This document shows positions 19,267 to 27,565 of a DNA stretch of 64,000 bases, in pieces. The stretch spans positions 744,001-808,000 of the forward strand of contig CAVVEC010000016.1 of NCBI GenBank assembly GCA_963747105.1, written 5' to 3'. The notes under the pieces were generated by a model. It saw nothing but the letters and a program-made list of their open reading frames with translations. It was not told where the DNA came from and did no database searches. Position 1 is the first letter of the stretch. Every line of letters begins with the position of its first letter. Origin of the DNA: CAVVEC01 sp963747105. GTDB taxonomy: Bacteria; Acidobacteriota; Terriglobia; Terriglobales; Acidobacteriaceae. The translations under genes and the position numbers were made by a program.

Positions 19267-20154
19267 ATGAAAAACTATAAGTTGATGCTCTGCGTATGGG
19301 GGTTTGTCCTGGCGTTCACCGTCGCGGCGGCGACTGCAGCAGATGCGCCAAGACTAACCTTCAAGTTCCAGAAGGTTAACCTATCAGGGGCGATATACGC
19401 CTTCCCCTTGGGGATCAACAACGCAGGTGTGATGGTCGGATCGTACGGAGACAAAAGCAAGGTCTCCCATGGTTTTATCCTGGACGGCAAAAAGGCGACA
19501 ACGCTGGACGACGCGAACGGCACAGACACTGTCGGCGCCAATCTCAATTACAACGGCGCGGTTACGGTGGTCGGCTGGTATGCAGATTCTAGTGGTGTCA
19601 GCGTAGGTTTCAGCTACAAGAACGGAACATTCACCGACATCCCTGGCCCCGCAGGTGGGAGCAACGTCAGCGCTAGCGGGGTAAATGATAAGGGAGCAAT
19701 CGTCGGTAGCTACCAAGACTCAAACGGCGTCCTGCACGGGTTTCTCTTGAAAGGTAAAACGTACACGACTCTGGATGTGCCCGCGGCCAACGGCTATAGC
19801 GTCGCCAGTGGCATCAACAACCAGGGCTCCATCGTCCTGTATTGGGTGGATTCGAGTGGCGTGCTGCACTCGTCTATTTACAATGGCAAAACCTACAAAA
19901 CCATCGACGTTCCGGGCAGCAATGGCTCCATAGCCGTAGATCTGAACAACAGGGGCGATATTTCTTATCAATGGCTGGATTCGAGCGAGCTGTGGCACAC
20001 TGCATTGGGTCATGACGGAAAATATTACAAGTTTGACTACCCCAAGGCCTTCCAAACCTTTTCTGGCGGGATAAATGACAGACAAGCCATCGTCGGGGGG
20101 TACCAAACCCGGAAGAATGGTCACGACTTGGGTTTTAAGGCGACCTTCAAATGA
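19267..20154 (+). CDS. Exported HAF-repeat protein
   Basis: The 295-residue protein has a signal peptide (LCVWGFVLAFTVAAATAADA) followed by about six repeats of roughly 40-45 residues. They are of the form GINNAGVMVGSYGD... SHGFILDGKKATTLD, the pattern known as the HAF extracellular repeat. The repeats alternate an 'I-N-N-x-G-x-I-V-G' strand with a 'H-G-F-x-x-x-G-x-x-x-T-x-D-x-P' strand and probably fold as a beta-propeller. Such proteins are abundant and exported in Acidobacteriota; no biochemical role is established. The start has GGAG in the sequence TAAGGAGCGCC upstream. A 35-bp tandem repeat sits in its leader. Confidence 0.88.
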   Translation: MKNYKLMLCVWGFVLAFTVAAATAADAPRLTFKFQKVNLSGAIYAFPLGINNAGVMVGSYGDKSKVSHGFILDGKKATTLDDANGTDTVGANLNYNGAVTVVGWYADSSGVSVGFSYKNGTFTDIPGPAGGSNVSASGVNDKGAIVGSYQDSNGVLHGFLLKGKTYTTLDVPAANGYSVASGINNQGSIVLYWVDSSGVLHSSIYNGKTYKTIDVPGSNGSIAVDLNNRGDISYQWLDSSELWHTALGHDGKYYKFDYPKAFQTFSGGINDRQAIVGGYQTRKNGHDLGFKATFK

Positions 20155-20205
20155 GGAGAGCCAGCTTTCGACTTACGCATTGCCGATAAGACAGCTGGAG
20201 GAAAC

Positions 20206-20233
20206 TGGCGGAGAGGGTGGGATTTGAATACCG
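20206..20233 (-). other. tRNA-Ser 3'-end fragment, possible att-site remnant
   Basis: Read on the minus strand, this stretch gives a T-arm and acceptor end close to bacterial tRNA-Ser (TTCAAATCCCACCCTCTC followed by CGCCA). Upstream of it on that strand there is no anticodon arm or 5' acceptor, so it is not a working tRNA. Integrating elements often carry such a 3' copy at one end. No integrase gene was found within several kilobases. Confidence 0.5.
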
Positions 20234-20438
20234 CCATTTCTAGCAAGTACAGCGACTACTACCACTTACGCATTTTAGCCTGTGTTTATGCGGGTTGCAA
20301 GCACATTCTTATCTTTGGGTGCAGTGGCAAATTGTCGCCACAGTCTCCACAGTTTCACCGTTTTTGGTAGGAGTGGTAGGAGGCCGAATCAGTTGCGCTT
20401 TTTTGCTGCCAAGAGCTTTCGGGATTCTTGGATGAATC

Positions 20439-21008
20439 TCAACTCTTTTGGGAGGTTGGATCAGACGGCAGATGTCGGTTGCAATTCGGACACATGTTGA
20501 GAACGTACGGCGGGCCAGATACCTTCACCGGGCCACAATAGTGGCACACGACAAGAATTCTTAACTCATCCTTGAACTGCTCGACAACCTCCTTGAAGCT
20601 GTCTTGCAGGTAGAGACCCAGTTCAACCAGAAGCTCGACGGTCCCCACAAAGACGACACCTGTCGGCGTCCTGATGTCAATTTGATAGATACGCGGCGAT
20701 TCGCTCAGGGTTGTTGTGTGATGGCCCGCATACCCGTCAGTGCCACCTTTGAACTTCTTATTCGCTTCGCTATCGCCGAAGAGATCGATGTCAATGGTAT
20801 TCGGCTTTGTGTCCCATCGGGCAGAGAACCGTGGCGCGTCGGAGCGCGATGGTTCGAGTCGGAAAAGCACAAGATGCCCAGTATCCGTCGCAACGGAGCC
20901 TGATTCATAATCTAGTCGATATTCGGGGTGAACTTGTTGGGGAGTGATCTCGATTCGAGTGGCTTTGTTTGGCCGCAACTGAACTTTTGCAAACTTGTCT
21001 CGTTGCAC
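20439..21008 (-). CDS. Hypothetical protein with C-terminal zinc ribbon
   Basis: The 189-residue protein has a beta-rich N-terminus (FAKVQLRPNKATRIEITPQQ) and a central part with IDIDLFGDSEANKKFKGG. Its C-terminal segment, VVCHYCGPVKVSG then LNMCPNCNRHLPS, carries two CxxC pairs that would bind one zinc ion. It has no signal peptide or membrane helix, so it is probably cytoplasmic. I do not recognise the family. It lies alone, opposite to its neighbours, next to the tRNA-Ser fragment, which hints that it arrived with an integrated element. The start is the first ATG of a clean frame but has no strong ribosome site. Confidence 0.6.
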   Translation of the reverse strand: MQRDKFAKVQLRPNKATRIEITPQQVHPEYRLDYESGSVATDTGHLVLFRLEPSRSDAPRFSARWDTKPNTIDIDLFGDSEANKKFKGGTDGYAGHHTTTLSESPRIYQIDIRTPTGVVFVGTVELLVELGLYLQDSFKEVVEQFKDELRILVVCHYCGPVKVSGPPYVLNMCPNCNRHLPSDPTSQKS

Positions 21009-21171
21009 TCGCCTATATTACAGCAGCCGATCCACTTGGGCCGCTGTCCCACAGTGGCCGATCCGCGCCCATCAACTGCTGAGCCGCATGCCATACGCCC
21101 TCCCCTGAATGATTTGGTTGACTGCCGGACGGACTGGGAGGATACTTAAGCCGCCCGCCTGAGGAGGACTT

Positions 21172-21921
21172 ATGCAACGTCCCCGGATACCCTCTAAGCT
21201 TTCCGAGTCACTGCATCAGCGTCTCAACTCGTATGCTCTAGCGGCGAGTGCGGCGGGAGTGAGCCTACGGGCTTTAAGAACGCCAGTTCAGTGCCTGTTC
21301 CCCGCTGGCGCTGCACTTGCCGGAGCACTTGTTATGTCAGGACCAGCCGAGGCGAAGATTATTTACACTCATCTCCACAAGACTCTGTTGTGTGGAACTA
21401 CCAGCAGGGATAGATTTCCAATACGTTTCGCTCATGGGGCAAGGACCTTTGTATTTAGTTGTTTCGGAGCAGGTGGGACGGTATCTCTTGCAATTAACGC
21501 GCTGAGTAGGAGTAGAAATGAAGTGTGGGGCACCGGTACAAACCATGACCGTGGCTATCCGGCTGCTGCTCTTCCACACGGCGCGGTCATCAAGTCTGCC
21601 AAGAATTTTGAAACGGGCCGACGCGGGATGGTTGGAAGGTCTCATTCAATGTCGACTTCCACCGGCCCTTGGAAGGAGGTAACCAACCGCTATCTCGGCC
21701 TGAAGTTCTACATCAAGCACAAAGCTCACTATGCTTGGGCGCGCCTCAGCACCAGCGAAAACGTGCAGGCAACCCTGACCGGCTACGCCTACGAAACCAT
21801 CCCCAACAAGCCCATCATCGCAGGCAAGACCCACGGAAAGGATGTGGTCACGGTTGAACCTGCCAGTCTCGGAGCCTTGGCAGCGGGAGCGAACGGGCTT
21901 CACAGGTGGAGACAGAAATAA
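21172..21921 (+). CDS. Exported protein with twin-part leader and GL-x-x-WR-type C-terminus
   Basis: The 249-residue protein starts KLSESLHQRLNSYALAASAA, a leader common in acidobacterial exported proteins. A hydrophobic core and the cleavage-like segment SGPAEAKIIYT follow. The middle has no family I recognise. The last residues, PASLGALAAGANGLHRWRQK, form a small hydrophobic patch followed by a basic end, reminiscent of PEP-CTERM-type anchors but without the PEP motif. The start has GAGGAGG upstream and is well supported. The downstream GloVer gene begins 23 bases after the stop, so they may be co-expressed. A surface-retained role is an inference from the two end signals. Confidence 0.7.
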   Translation: MQRPRIPSKLSESLHQRLNSYALAASAAGVSLRALRTPVQCLFPAGAALAGALVMSGPAEAKIIYTHLHKTLLCGTTSRDRFPIRFAHGARTFVFSCFGAGGTVSLAINALSRSRNEVWGTGTNHDRGYPAAALPHGAVIKSAKNFETGRRGMVGRSHSMSTSTGPWKEVTNRYLGLKFYIKHKAHYAWARLSTSENVQATLTGYAYETIPNKPIIAGKTHGKDVVTVEPASLGALAAGANGLHRWRQK

Positions 21922-21944
21922 GACGTTGGAGCAGTGCTCAGATC

Positions 21945-23153
21945 ATGACTTCAAGAATGTGCTTCCCAAAGACAGCGGTTTCGATGATTGCGCTCTGGTT
22001 CATCGTCGCAGGTGTCGCGGCGCGAGCACAGACGTTCAAGGTGCTGCACACGTTTCACGGGAAGGATGGGGCAATCCCAACCTCGGCTGTGATCCAAGAT
22101 GATCGAGGGAATCTTTACGGGACTACCAACGACGGCGGAGCTCACAGCGACGGAGGAACTGTCTTCGAGGTAAGCGCGATGGGCAAGGAGACAGTGCTCT
22201 ACAGCTTCACCGGGGGAGCCGACGGGGCATATCCTTATGGGGGAGTGATCCGTAGCCGGAAGGGGGATTTGTACGGCACGACTCTTTTGGGCGGCGACAA
22301 GTATTGCAGACACCGACAAGGAGGGTGTGGCCTTGTGTTCAGGCTGGATGCCGCAGGCAAGAAGACCGTATTGCACCGATTTCGTGGATATCCAGCCGAT
22401 GGGGCCACTCCATACGGGACACTGATCCAAGACAATGATGGTAACCTCTACGACACCACACTAACCGGCGGTGCCTCTCATTCAGGAACCGTGTTCGAGG
22501 TGAGCAAGACCGGTCACGAAACGGTGCTGTTTAGTTTTATGAGGAACATCTTCGGCGGTGCAAGCTTTCCGTATGCTGGAGTGATCCGAGACAGCAGCGG
22601 GAACCTTTATGGGACTACATATCGTGGCGGTATTCTGGGTGCTGGAAGTGTGTTTAAGCCAAGCAAGGCGGGCCAAGAAAGGGCGCTATACAACTTCACG
22701 GGAGGACCGGACGGAGGGTATCCAGTTGGAGAATTGATGCGTGATGGCAGTGGAAACCTGTATGGCACCACTGAGGGCGGCGGCATTTACAAATGGGGAA
22801 CAGTGTTTAAAGTGACCCAGACGGGTCAGGAAACCGTCCTGTACGCTTTCACCGGTGGGTTTGACGGGTTTTATCCGTATGCGGGATTGGTTCGTGACGC
22901 GAAAGGGAACCTCTACGGCACCACGCTTCAGGGCGGCAACCACGATGCCGGAACCGTAGTTAAGCTCGATGAAGAAGGAGTCGAGACTGTGTTGTACAGT
23001 TTTACGGGCGGGGCTGACGGAGCATACCCCGAGGCGGGGCTGTCGATGGACAAGGCCGGGAATTTGTATGGCACTACTAGCGAGGGAGGGGACACTGCTT
23101 GTGGTGACGGTGACGGATACGGCTGCGGCGTGGTGTTCAAGATCACGCCCTGA
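21945..23153 (+). CDS. Exported GloVer-repeat protein (choice-of-anchor tandem repeat)
   Basis: About 402 residues from ATG 21945 (21906 and 21957 are possible), with a signal peptide (MIALWFIVAGVAARA) and about nine repeats of some 38 residues. The pattern is LYSFTGG-DGAYP-GGVIRD-GNLYGTT-GG---GTVFEV (the Gloeo_Verruco or GloVer repeat). Each repeat probably makes one propeller blade. Proteins of this kind are exported and highly expanded in Acidobacteriota and Verrucomicrobia; the function is not known. It ends VVFKITP like its paralogues at 43410, 48480 and 49883 in this window. No C-terminal anchor is seen. Confidence 0.88.
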   Translation: MTSRMCFPKTAVSMIALWFIVAGVAARAQTFKVLHTFHGKDGAIPTSAVIQDDRGNLYGTTNDGGAHSDGGTVFEVSAMGKETVLYSFTGGADGAYPYGGVIRSRKGDLYGTTLLGGDKYCRHRQGGCGLVFRLDAAGKKTVLHRFRGYPADGATPYGTLIQDNDGNLYDTTLTGGASHSGTVFEVSKTGHETVLFSFMRNIFGGASFPYAGVIRDSSGNLYGTTYRGGILGAGSVFKPSKAGQERALYNFTGGPDGGYPVGELMRDGSGNLYGTTEGGGIYKWGTVFKVTQTGQETVLYAFTGGFDGFYPYAGLVRDAKGNLYGTTLQGGNHDAGTVVKLDEEGVETVLYSFTGGADGAYPEAGLSMDKAGNLYGTTSEGGDTACGDGDGYGCGVVFKITP

Positions 23154-23177
23154 CCTGCGGGCCGACTTTTCGAGGAC

Positions 23178-23265
23178 GACCGGCCATATCATCGGTCATC
23201 TGGCGCGAGGGGCCTCCGGGCTTTCCACATGGCGCAGAACAAACTCGGTCGCGGCTAGCCACTAG
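23178..23265 (+). pseudogene. C-terminal tail remnant of an exported protein
   Basis: A short frame ends with LARGASGLSTWRRTNSVAAS just before a TAG. This matches the kind of hydrophobic-then-basic tail at the end of the 21172 protein (LAAGANGLHRWRQK) and is typical of acidobacterial exported proteins. No gene body precedes it, so it is the leftover end of a deleted paralogue. Confidence 0.5.
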
Positions 23266-23272
23266 GGTTGCG

Positions 23273-23845
23273 CTAAGGCTCGAACACGTCGATTCGCATC
23301 GTGGACCAGTGGGCCGTTGCCTCACATCCACCGCTGTAGCCCATAACTTCCTTGCACGCCACACTTACCTCAAGTTTGTGGTCCTTGGACTGTGAGTTCG
23401 TAACACTGCCAACGACGGAGGCAGGAAAACTGAGCCGCTCTGGGTCCCCTCCTATGTTGCCCGGGGGTACGTATAGAGCTAAAGAGATAGAATCCGTCGC
23501 CATCGGTTGGTCCCGGTCCAGGAGCCTTACCATCCAGCAGAAACTGGTAGCCGAATTCCTCATAAGAGCCAGTAATCGCTGTCCTAGCATCCAAAGCAAT
23601 ATTCAGCGTGCAGGTTTTTCCCGTTGCAGCCGGACACTTGACCGAAATAGGTCTGAACATGGGGGTCGTGGCTTTGCAGTAGTATCCCCCGCAGGACGCC
23701 GTGCTACTCTTGCGATTGACCACGAAGGTCGTGGACACAAGCGACTCGTTGCTTATCACAGTCTGAGCTTTCATGCAGGCGTGAACAACGCAACCGCAGC
23801 CAGAGCGAGTCCCGTAATGCGAGCAACCCAATAAGTGATCCTCAT
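23273..23845 (-). pseudogene. Exported protein with two frameshifts
   Basis: ATG 23845 has a perfect AAGGAGG upstream and starts a signal peptide (MRITYWVARITGLALAAVAL, then FTPA) that runs straight into a stop. A shifted frame continues QTVISNESLVSTTFVVNRKS and CPAATGKTCTLNIALDARTA, with an even number of cysteines. A third frame finishes GGDPERLSFPASVVGSVTNS and ends RIDVFEP. Two single-base changes, near 23770 and near 23470, would restore a protein of about 190 residues. It resembles small secreted proteins of this group but I know no function. The strong ribosome site shows it was recently a working gene, if the breaks are not sequence errors. Confidence 0.6.
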
Positions 23846-24608
23846 CTTGAAACCTCCTTGTCGCCAATCGGCGCGGGCAGCCATTGTACATCGCAACCGG
23901 CCCGCTCATTTTCCGTTTTTCCACGCGAACAGGCCCCCTTTTCCGCAATTCCACGAAAGATAGTTAGAGAAGAAGGAAACTACTAGCTAGGTATTTCGAT
24001 GGAAAAGCGGAAGAACCCGCCCCAATCGCGTGGAAATTCGGAAATTGGCTAGGCTGTCCATCCCAAGCACGGGAGGCTCGCGGCTGAAAATTGAGCGACA
24101 AGAAGGAGTAAGATTGTGCATCAACCAAAAAACCGTCTGCCACTCCTTGGAGAACGGCTGGTACTCCTGTGACGGCATCGTGGTCCAAACCGCCTGCGTC
24201 AAGAGCCAAGCCACTGTCCGCTAGTTAACTCAACCGTGATCGTCCGGTTTACCAGGGCACAATGCGAACAGCCGCAGGCGCTAGGAGCGAACCCCGTTTT
24301 TTGCGAGGAGGAAGAGTGTGCCTCCCTCAACCGTCAACCTGGTCCTCGCGGCATCGGCGAAATCGACCGCAATTCCGGTCTAGGCGCGGTGGGAATGGAT
24401 CTCAATGCAGTGAGGGGTTAGGCTACAGAGCGCTCCAAAGTTGCACCCCCCTGCACGGGGCCGAGCTTCGGGTCCGGCTCCGGGAGCGGTATTCGGGCGC
24501 GGGCGGGCCGGGGCTGGGGCAGGGGGCGGCAAGTATGCTGGGCACTTGGCTGGGGATTACCTCGAACGCAAACCAACTTACGGCTGATTACCTCAAGTGA
24601 GCACCTGC
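23846..24608. other. Intergenic region with a G-rich tract
   Basis: About 760 bases contain no convincing gene. A 64-residue frame at 24030-24224 on the plus strand with four cysteines has only a GTG start and no ribosome site; an 81-residue frame lies opposite it. The right part holds the G-tract array described separately. Confidence 0.5.
24495..24526 (+). other. G-quadruplex-forming motif
   Basis: Six runs of three or more G are separated by loops of one to three bases on the plus strand. This meets the usual G3+N1-7 rule with room for register changes. It sits about 80 bases from the 3' end of the leftward gene at 24609, inside an otherwise empty interval. Confidence 0.7.
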
Positions 24609-25232
24609 TTAGGAAATCGTCTTCTTGATGACGTCGATGATCTTGGGATACAAAGTCTCCATTTCTACCTGTCCCTTGAAAAGCTGAAATACTATCTCCG
24701 CGAGGCTCAGGGCAAGCAGGGTTTGCACAGCGGACGCCTTACCCCGTTCTGCTTCCCAGTGTGCGCTTATATCGGATCTGCAGATCACAAGAGTTGGTAC
24801 ATCATGATCACCCGCTGTGTCCGTCGGCCGCGTGACCGAGCAGACTTTTTCACTTACGTCGGGGGGAAAAGCGTTGCGGATATCCTCGGGCATCTCTTCA
24901 AGATTGGCTACTTGTACCGTGACCTCTCGCCGCCCAATCTTATTAGCCAGCACTATTTCATTTTGACTTTCCTTCTCGAATCCTTTGAGAAAGGAAACAA
25001 GCAGTAACGCCGCGACACTCGTATCAGCACGCTCGTCTAAGGATGTTATTGAGAGAATCGCTGGTTCGTCCAACCGTACTCTAAGCACCCAGTGTGCGGC
25101 CCCGTCCGATTGAGGTTTGAAGTGCAGCCCCTCGATACCAGAATTCAGTTCATCCCCGAGCGCGACTAGGTCAACCAACCTCAATGAGTCCTTAGGGATG
25201 ACAGTGAGCAGCGGTATTATTGAGCATTGCAT
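24609..25232 (-). CDS. Hypothetical protein downstream of the IS insertion
   Basis: The 207-residue protein begins MQCSIIPLLTVIPKDSLRLV at 25232; the longer open frame upstream of this ATG is inside the IS element and is not part of it. It is mixed alpha/beta, with VLRVRLDEPAILSITSLDER and EIVLANKIGRREVTVQVANL, and ends in a helix (TLLALSLAEIVFQLFKGQVE). No signal peptide or known motif is seen. The start codon lies only a few bases from the left inverted repeat of the IS630-type element. Without the element, its ATG would follow the stop of the next upstream gene by about seven bases, so both were probably one operon that the IS has split. Confidence 0.6.
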   Translation of the reverse strand: MQCSIIPLLTVIPKDSLRLVDLVALGDELNSGIEGLHFKPQSDGAAHWVLRVRLDEPAILSITSLDERADTSVAALLLVSFLKGFEKESQNEIVLANKIGRREVTVQVANLEEMPEDIRNAFPPDVSEKVCSVTRPTDTAGDHDVPTLVICRSDISAHWEAERGKASAVQTLLALSLAEIVFQLFKGQVEMETLYPKIIDVIKKTIS

Positions 25233-25239
25233 AATATAG

Positions 25240-26255
25240 TTACAGAGGAAACAGTTCCGCCTGCCGCCAGAAGGCGATGACCAACGTGGGTCGCTTGCGC
25301 ATGCGGCGCAGAGCCTTGCGGGCATAATGGCTTAACTGGCCAAAGTTCTGCGGGCAGAAGTTGGGCAGTTCGTGTTGCTTCCAGTGCGACCACAGGTACT
25401 CGACCGGATTCAGTTCCGGCGCATAGCCGGGAAGAAACTCCACCCACAAGCGCCCGCGCTGCTGGCGGATGAACTCCCAGGTCATGCGGCTGCGATGGCC
25501 GGTTAGTCCGTCCCAGACGACCAGCAGCTTGCCCGGAAGGTGGCGCAGCAAGTGCTCCAGGAACTCAATGACCTGCGGGCTGCGAATGGTCCCGGGAAAG
25601 AGTCGGAAGTAGAAGTTCCACCACGTCACCCCCGCCATGGCCGACAGCGTCTTCCAGTTGAAGTGATATTGCAGCACCGGCGTCTGTCCCTTCGGCGCCC
25701 AGGTGCGACAGCGGTGCGGGCGTTCGCTCAGTCCGCTTTCGTCGATGAAGACGATGGTGCGGCCCTCTTTTTGGGCTTTTTTTTAATCTCCGGCCAGCGC
25801 TCCCGTTTCCAGCGACGGATCTTCTCTTCGTCGCGTTCCAGCGCACGTCCTACCGGACGCTGGCAACTCCAGCCCAGTTGCCGCAGAATCCGCCAGGCTT
25901 GCGATGGGTGATACTTCACCCCGCATTCCTGCTCGATCAGATGAGCCACGCGCCACGAAGTCCACAGGCTGGTTTCGTACCCTAAGGCCTGCGGCCCGCG
26001 CTTCAGTCCCTTCTCGATGCGCCGCAGATCCTCGGGCCGTAAGCGGGCTCTGCGCCCAGCGTGTCCCGCCTTCTTCAGCGCTCGCACTCCACCTTGCTGC
26101 AGCTGTGCCGCCCACCGACTCACCGACTGCCGATGCACTCCCACCTGTCGCGCTACCTCTGCCGGATGTACTCCTTGCCGCAACAGTCGAGCCCCCAACC
26201 GCCGCCGCTCCTCCAACTTCTCAAAGTCTCGCCGTACTCCCGCCGGGTTTCCCAT
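25240..26255 (-). CDS. IS630-family transposase, two frames joined by -1 frameshift
   Basis: The first frame (26255 to 25728) holds the DNA-binding half: a helix-turn-helix (HPAEVARQVGVHRQSVSRWA) and a second one (YETSLWTSWRVAHLIEQECG). The second frame gives the DDE half, with TIVFIDESGLSERPHRCRTW (first Asp) and LLVVWDGLTGHRSRMTWEFI (second Asp). It ends with LPGYAPELNPVEYLWSHWKQ (final Glu) and QAELFPL at the stop 25240. The two frames are in -1 register and meet at a run of eight A on the coding strand followed by G. The domains are complete, so the element may still be active. Confidence 0.87.
25776..25782 (-). promoter_or_regulatory. Slippery heptamer A-AAA-AAG for -1 frameshifting
   Basis: In the frame of the first transposase half the coding strand reads ATT AAA AAA AAG CCC. 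Slipping back one base on A AAA AAG leads to GCC CAA AAA GAG and into the DDE half. This is the standard bacterial IS slippery sequence in the correct register. Confidence 0.8.
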
Positions 26256-26294
26256 GACCGCAGAGTAGCATAGGATCTCCAGAATGTCACTATA

Positions 26295-26758
26295 TTAGTC
26301 AATTCTCAATAGGACACGATCACCAAGGACGAAGATAATACCAACAAGGCCAACCTGGGAAGAATTGGGTTTCTTGTCAAGCAGACCGAAGTACTCCTGC
26401 CAGGAGAACTGAAGTAACCGCTCGTAACTAGCCGCCTTCCTAGCGACGCCTTCTCGGTGGTGAAGAAACGTCTGCCTCTCTTCGCCGGGGAGGAACTTGA
26501 AGAACCGTAGGGCCGACTGCAACAGAACCTCAGGATTTTCATTGTCCAGATTTGCTCCCGCCAGGAAGTCTGCGCAGGTCATCTCCAGGCAGTAGCCTCG
26601 AGACTTGTCCGTCCCCAGCATCAGAGCCGCTGCCCCGATTGCTTGTCAGCGACCGGCATCTGGCTTTTGTACAGCTTGAAGTAGATAATCTCCGACAACT
26701 CGATTTCCTTCCCGGTTAGTTCTTTTTCAACTTCCTGCTTAGACTCTTCCTCCGGCAT
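26295..26758 (-). pseudogene. Hypothetical small protein, copy 1, one frameshift
   Basis: From ATG 26758 the frame reads MPEEESKQEVEKELTGKEIE and IIYFKLYKSQMPVADKQ, then breaks. The next frame continues IGAAALMLGTDKSRGYCLEM, CADFLAGANLDNENPEVLLQ and ends GDRVLLRID at TAA 26295-26297. A single-base change near 26640 restores one protein of about 154 residues. The part around KLYKSQ to GYCLEM recurs at 27745-27876, where it is unbroken. No family is recognised. It was probably followed directly by the gene at 24609 before the IS630 element landed between them. Confidence 0.6.
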
Positions 26759-26818
26759 CTCGCGGGCTTTGTGCAACCAGGTTGCACAATCGAAGTGCTG
26801 GCTGTCCTCGCGAGGATG

Positions 26819-27124
26819 TCAAATCAGGGCTGAGGCAAGCTCCTTTCGCGACCGGGCCGGAAACGGTTTGATTTTGGGCTGCCTGCTTTTCTGAGCCTTC
26901 GAAAGATCGTAATTCAGCTGCATCTTCAGCCAAAACTCGGGAGACGTGTAGGGCATCGCCTTGGCAAGCCGCACGCTCATCACCGCGGAAATGCCGGCGC
27001 GACCGTTGAGTATCCGAGAGAGATTCGGCCGCGTCACCCCGAGGCGCCTGGCCGCCTCCTTCACAGTCATGTCGCCCAGATAATCCTTCAGGACCTCGCC
27101 GGGATGGGACGGATTGAAAAGCAT
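26819..27124 (-). CDS. higA: HigA-type antitoxin (XRE/VapI helix-turn-helix)
   Basis: The 101-residue protein starts MLFNPSHPGEVLKDYLGDMT, the classic HigA/VapI N-terminus, followed by a helix-turn-helix (TVKEAARRLGVTRPNLSRIL) and the helix RLAKAMPYTSPEFWLKMQLN. AGGAG lies six bases before the start. It follows the toxin gene by nine bases, the toxin-first order typical of higBA. The family neutralises the HigB ribonuclease and represses its own promoter. The C-terminal tail (KSRQPKIKPFPARSRKEL) is longer and more basic than usual. Confidence 0.9.
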   Translation of the reverse strand: MLFNPSHPGEVLKDYLGDMTVKEAARRLGVTRPNLSRILNGRAGISAVMSVRLAKAMPYTSPEFWLKMQLNYDLSKAQKSRQPKIKPFPARSRKELASALI

Positions 27125-27133
27125 GCATAGCTC

Positions 27134-27412
27134 CTAGTGGTAATCCTGGTAATCGACGAGAATTGCGTCCTCGCCCTCAAAGGCAAACGTGAGCCGCCAG
27201 TTCCCGCTCACCCGCACCGCCCAGTGCCCCTCCAGGTCGCCCTTGAGTGCGTGCAGGGCGTACCCTGGCGCATTCATGTTGGCCGGGCAGGTGGCCGCAT
27301 CCAGAGCGGAGAGTAGCCTTCTCAGTCGGTTTGCGTGTTCTGGCTGAATGCCAGCCTTCGAGCCGATTTCGGCAAACTGCTTGACGCCCTTGTGCCGATA
27401 GCTCTTAAGCAT
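27134..27412 (-). CDS. higB: HigB-type toxin (RelE/ParE fold)
   Basis: The 92-residue protein from ATG 27412 begins MLKSYRHKGVKQFAEIGSKA. It contains HANRLRRLLSALDAATCPAN, APGYALHALKGDLEGHWAVR and VSGNWRLTFAFEGEDAILVD, ending YQDYH. These are the landmarks of HigB toxins, including the catalytic-region basic residues and the WRLTF strand. The family cleaves mRNA on the ribosome. The upstream ATG at 27478 adds an unrelated N-terminus and is rejected. An AT-rich stretch with inverted character (TGTGTATCGGTACACTG on the coding strand) precedes it and may be the operator bound by HigA. Confidence 0.88.
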   Translation of the reverse strand: MLKSYRHKGVKQFAEIGSKAGIQPEHANRLRRLLSALDAATCPANMNAPGYALHALKGDLEGHWAVRVSGNWRLTFAFEGEDAILVDYQDYH

Positions 27413-27565
27413 ATGTGCAGTGTACCGATACACAATACACATTGTCAATGGACATCCGCGTGGCCAGGCGATCAGCAAAGAACCAGCGATGAAACATCCG
27501 TGACCTAATCGAGTTCCATCGCGGCCCCGGCAGGGGATGACACGGCCCGCAACCCGTTTATGGTC

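Larger units (their letters stand above)
25235..26294 (-). mobile_element. IS630-family insertion sequence, about 1.06 kb
   Basis: The ends are imperfect inverted repeats: TATAGTTACA at 25235-25244 and TGTCACTATA at 26285-26294. The terminal TA pairs fit the TA target duplication of IS630 elements. Inside are two overlapping leftward frames that make one transposase by frameshift. The element sits exactly between the stop codon of one gene (26295-26297) and the start of the next (25232), so it broke no reading frame. Confidence 0.85.

Noticed and set aside
20206..20280. Complete tRNA-Ser gene
   Set aside because: Only the T-arm and 3' acceptor can be formed; no anticodon stem or 5' strand is present.
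24030..24224. 64-residue Cys-containing plus-strand frame
   Set aside because: GTG start without ribosome site and no support from neighbours.
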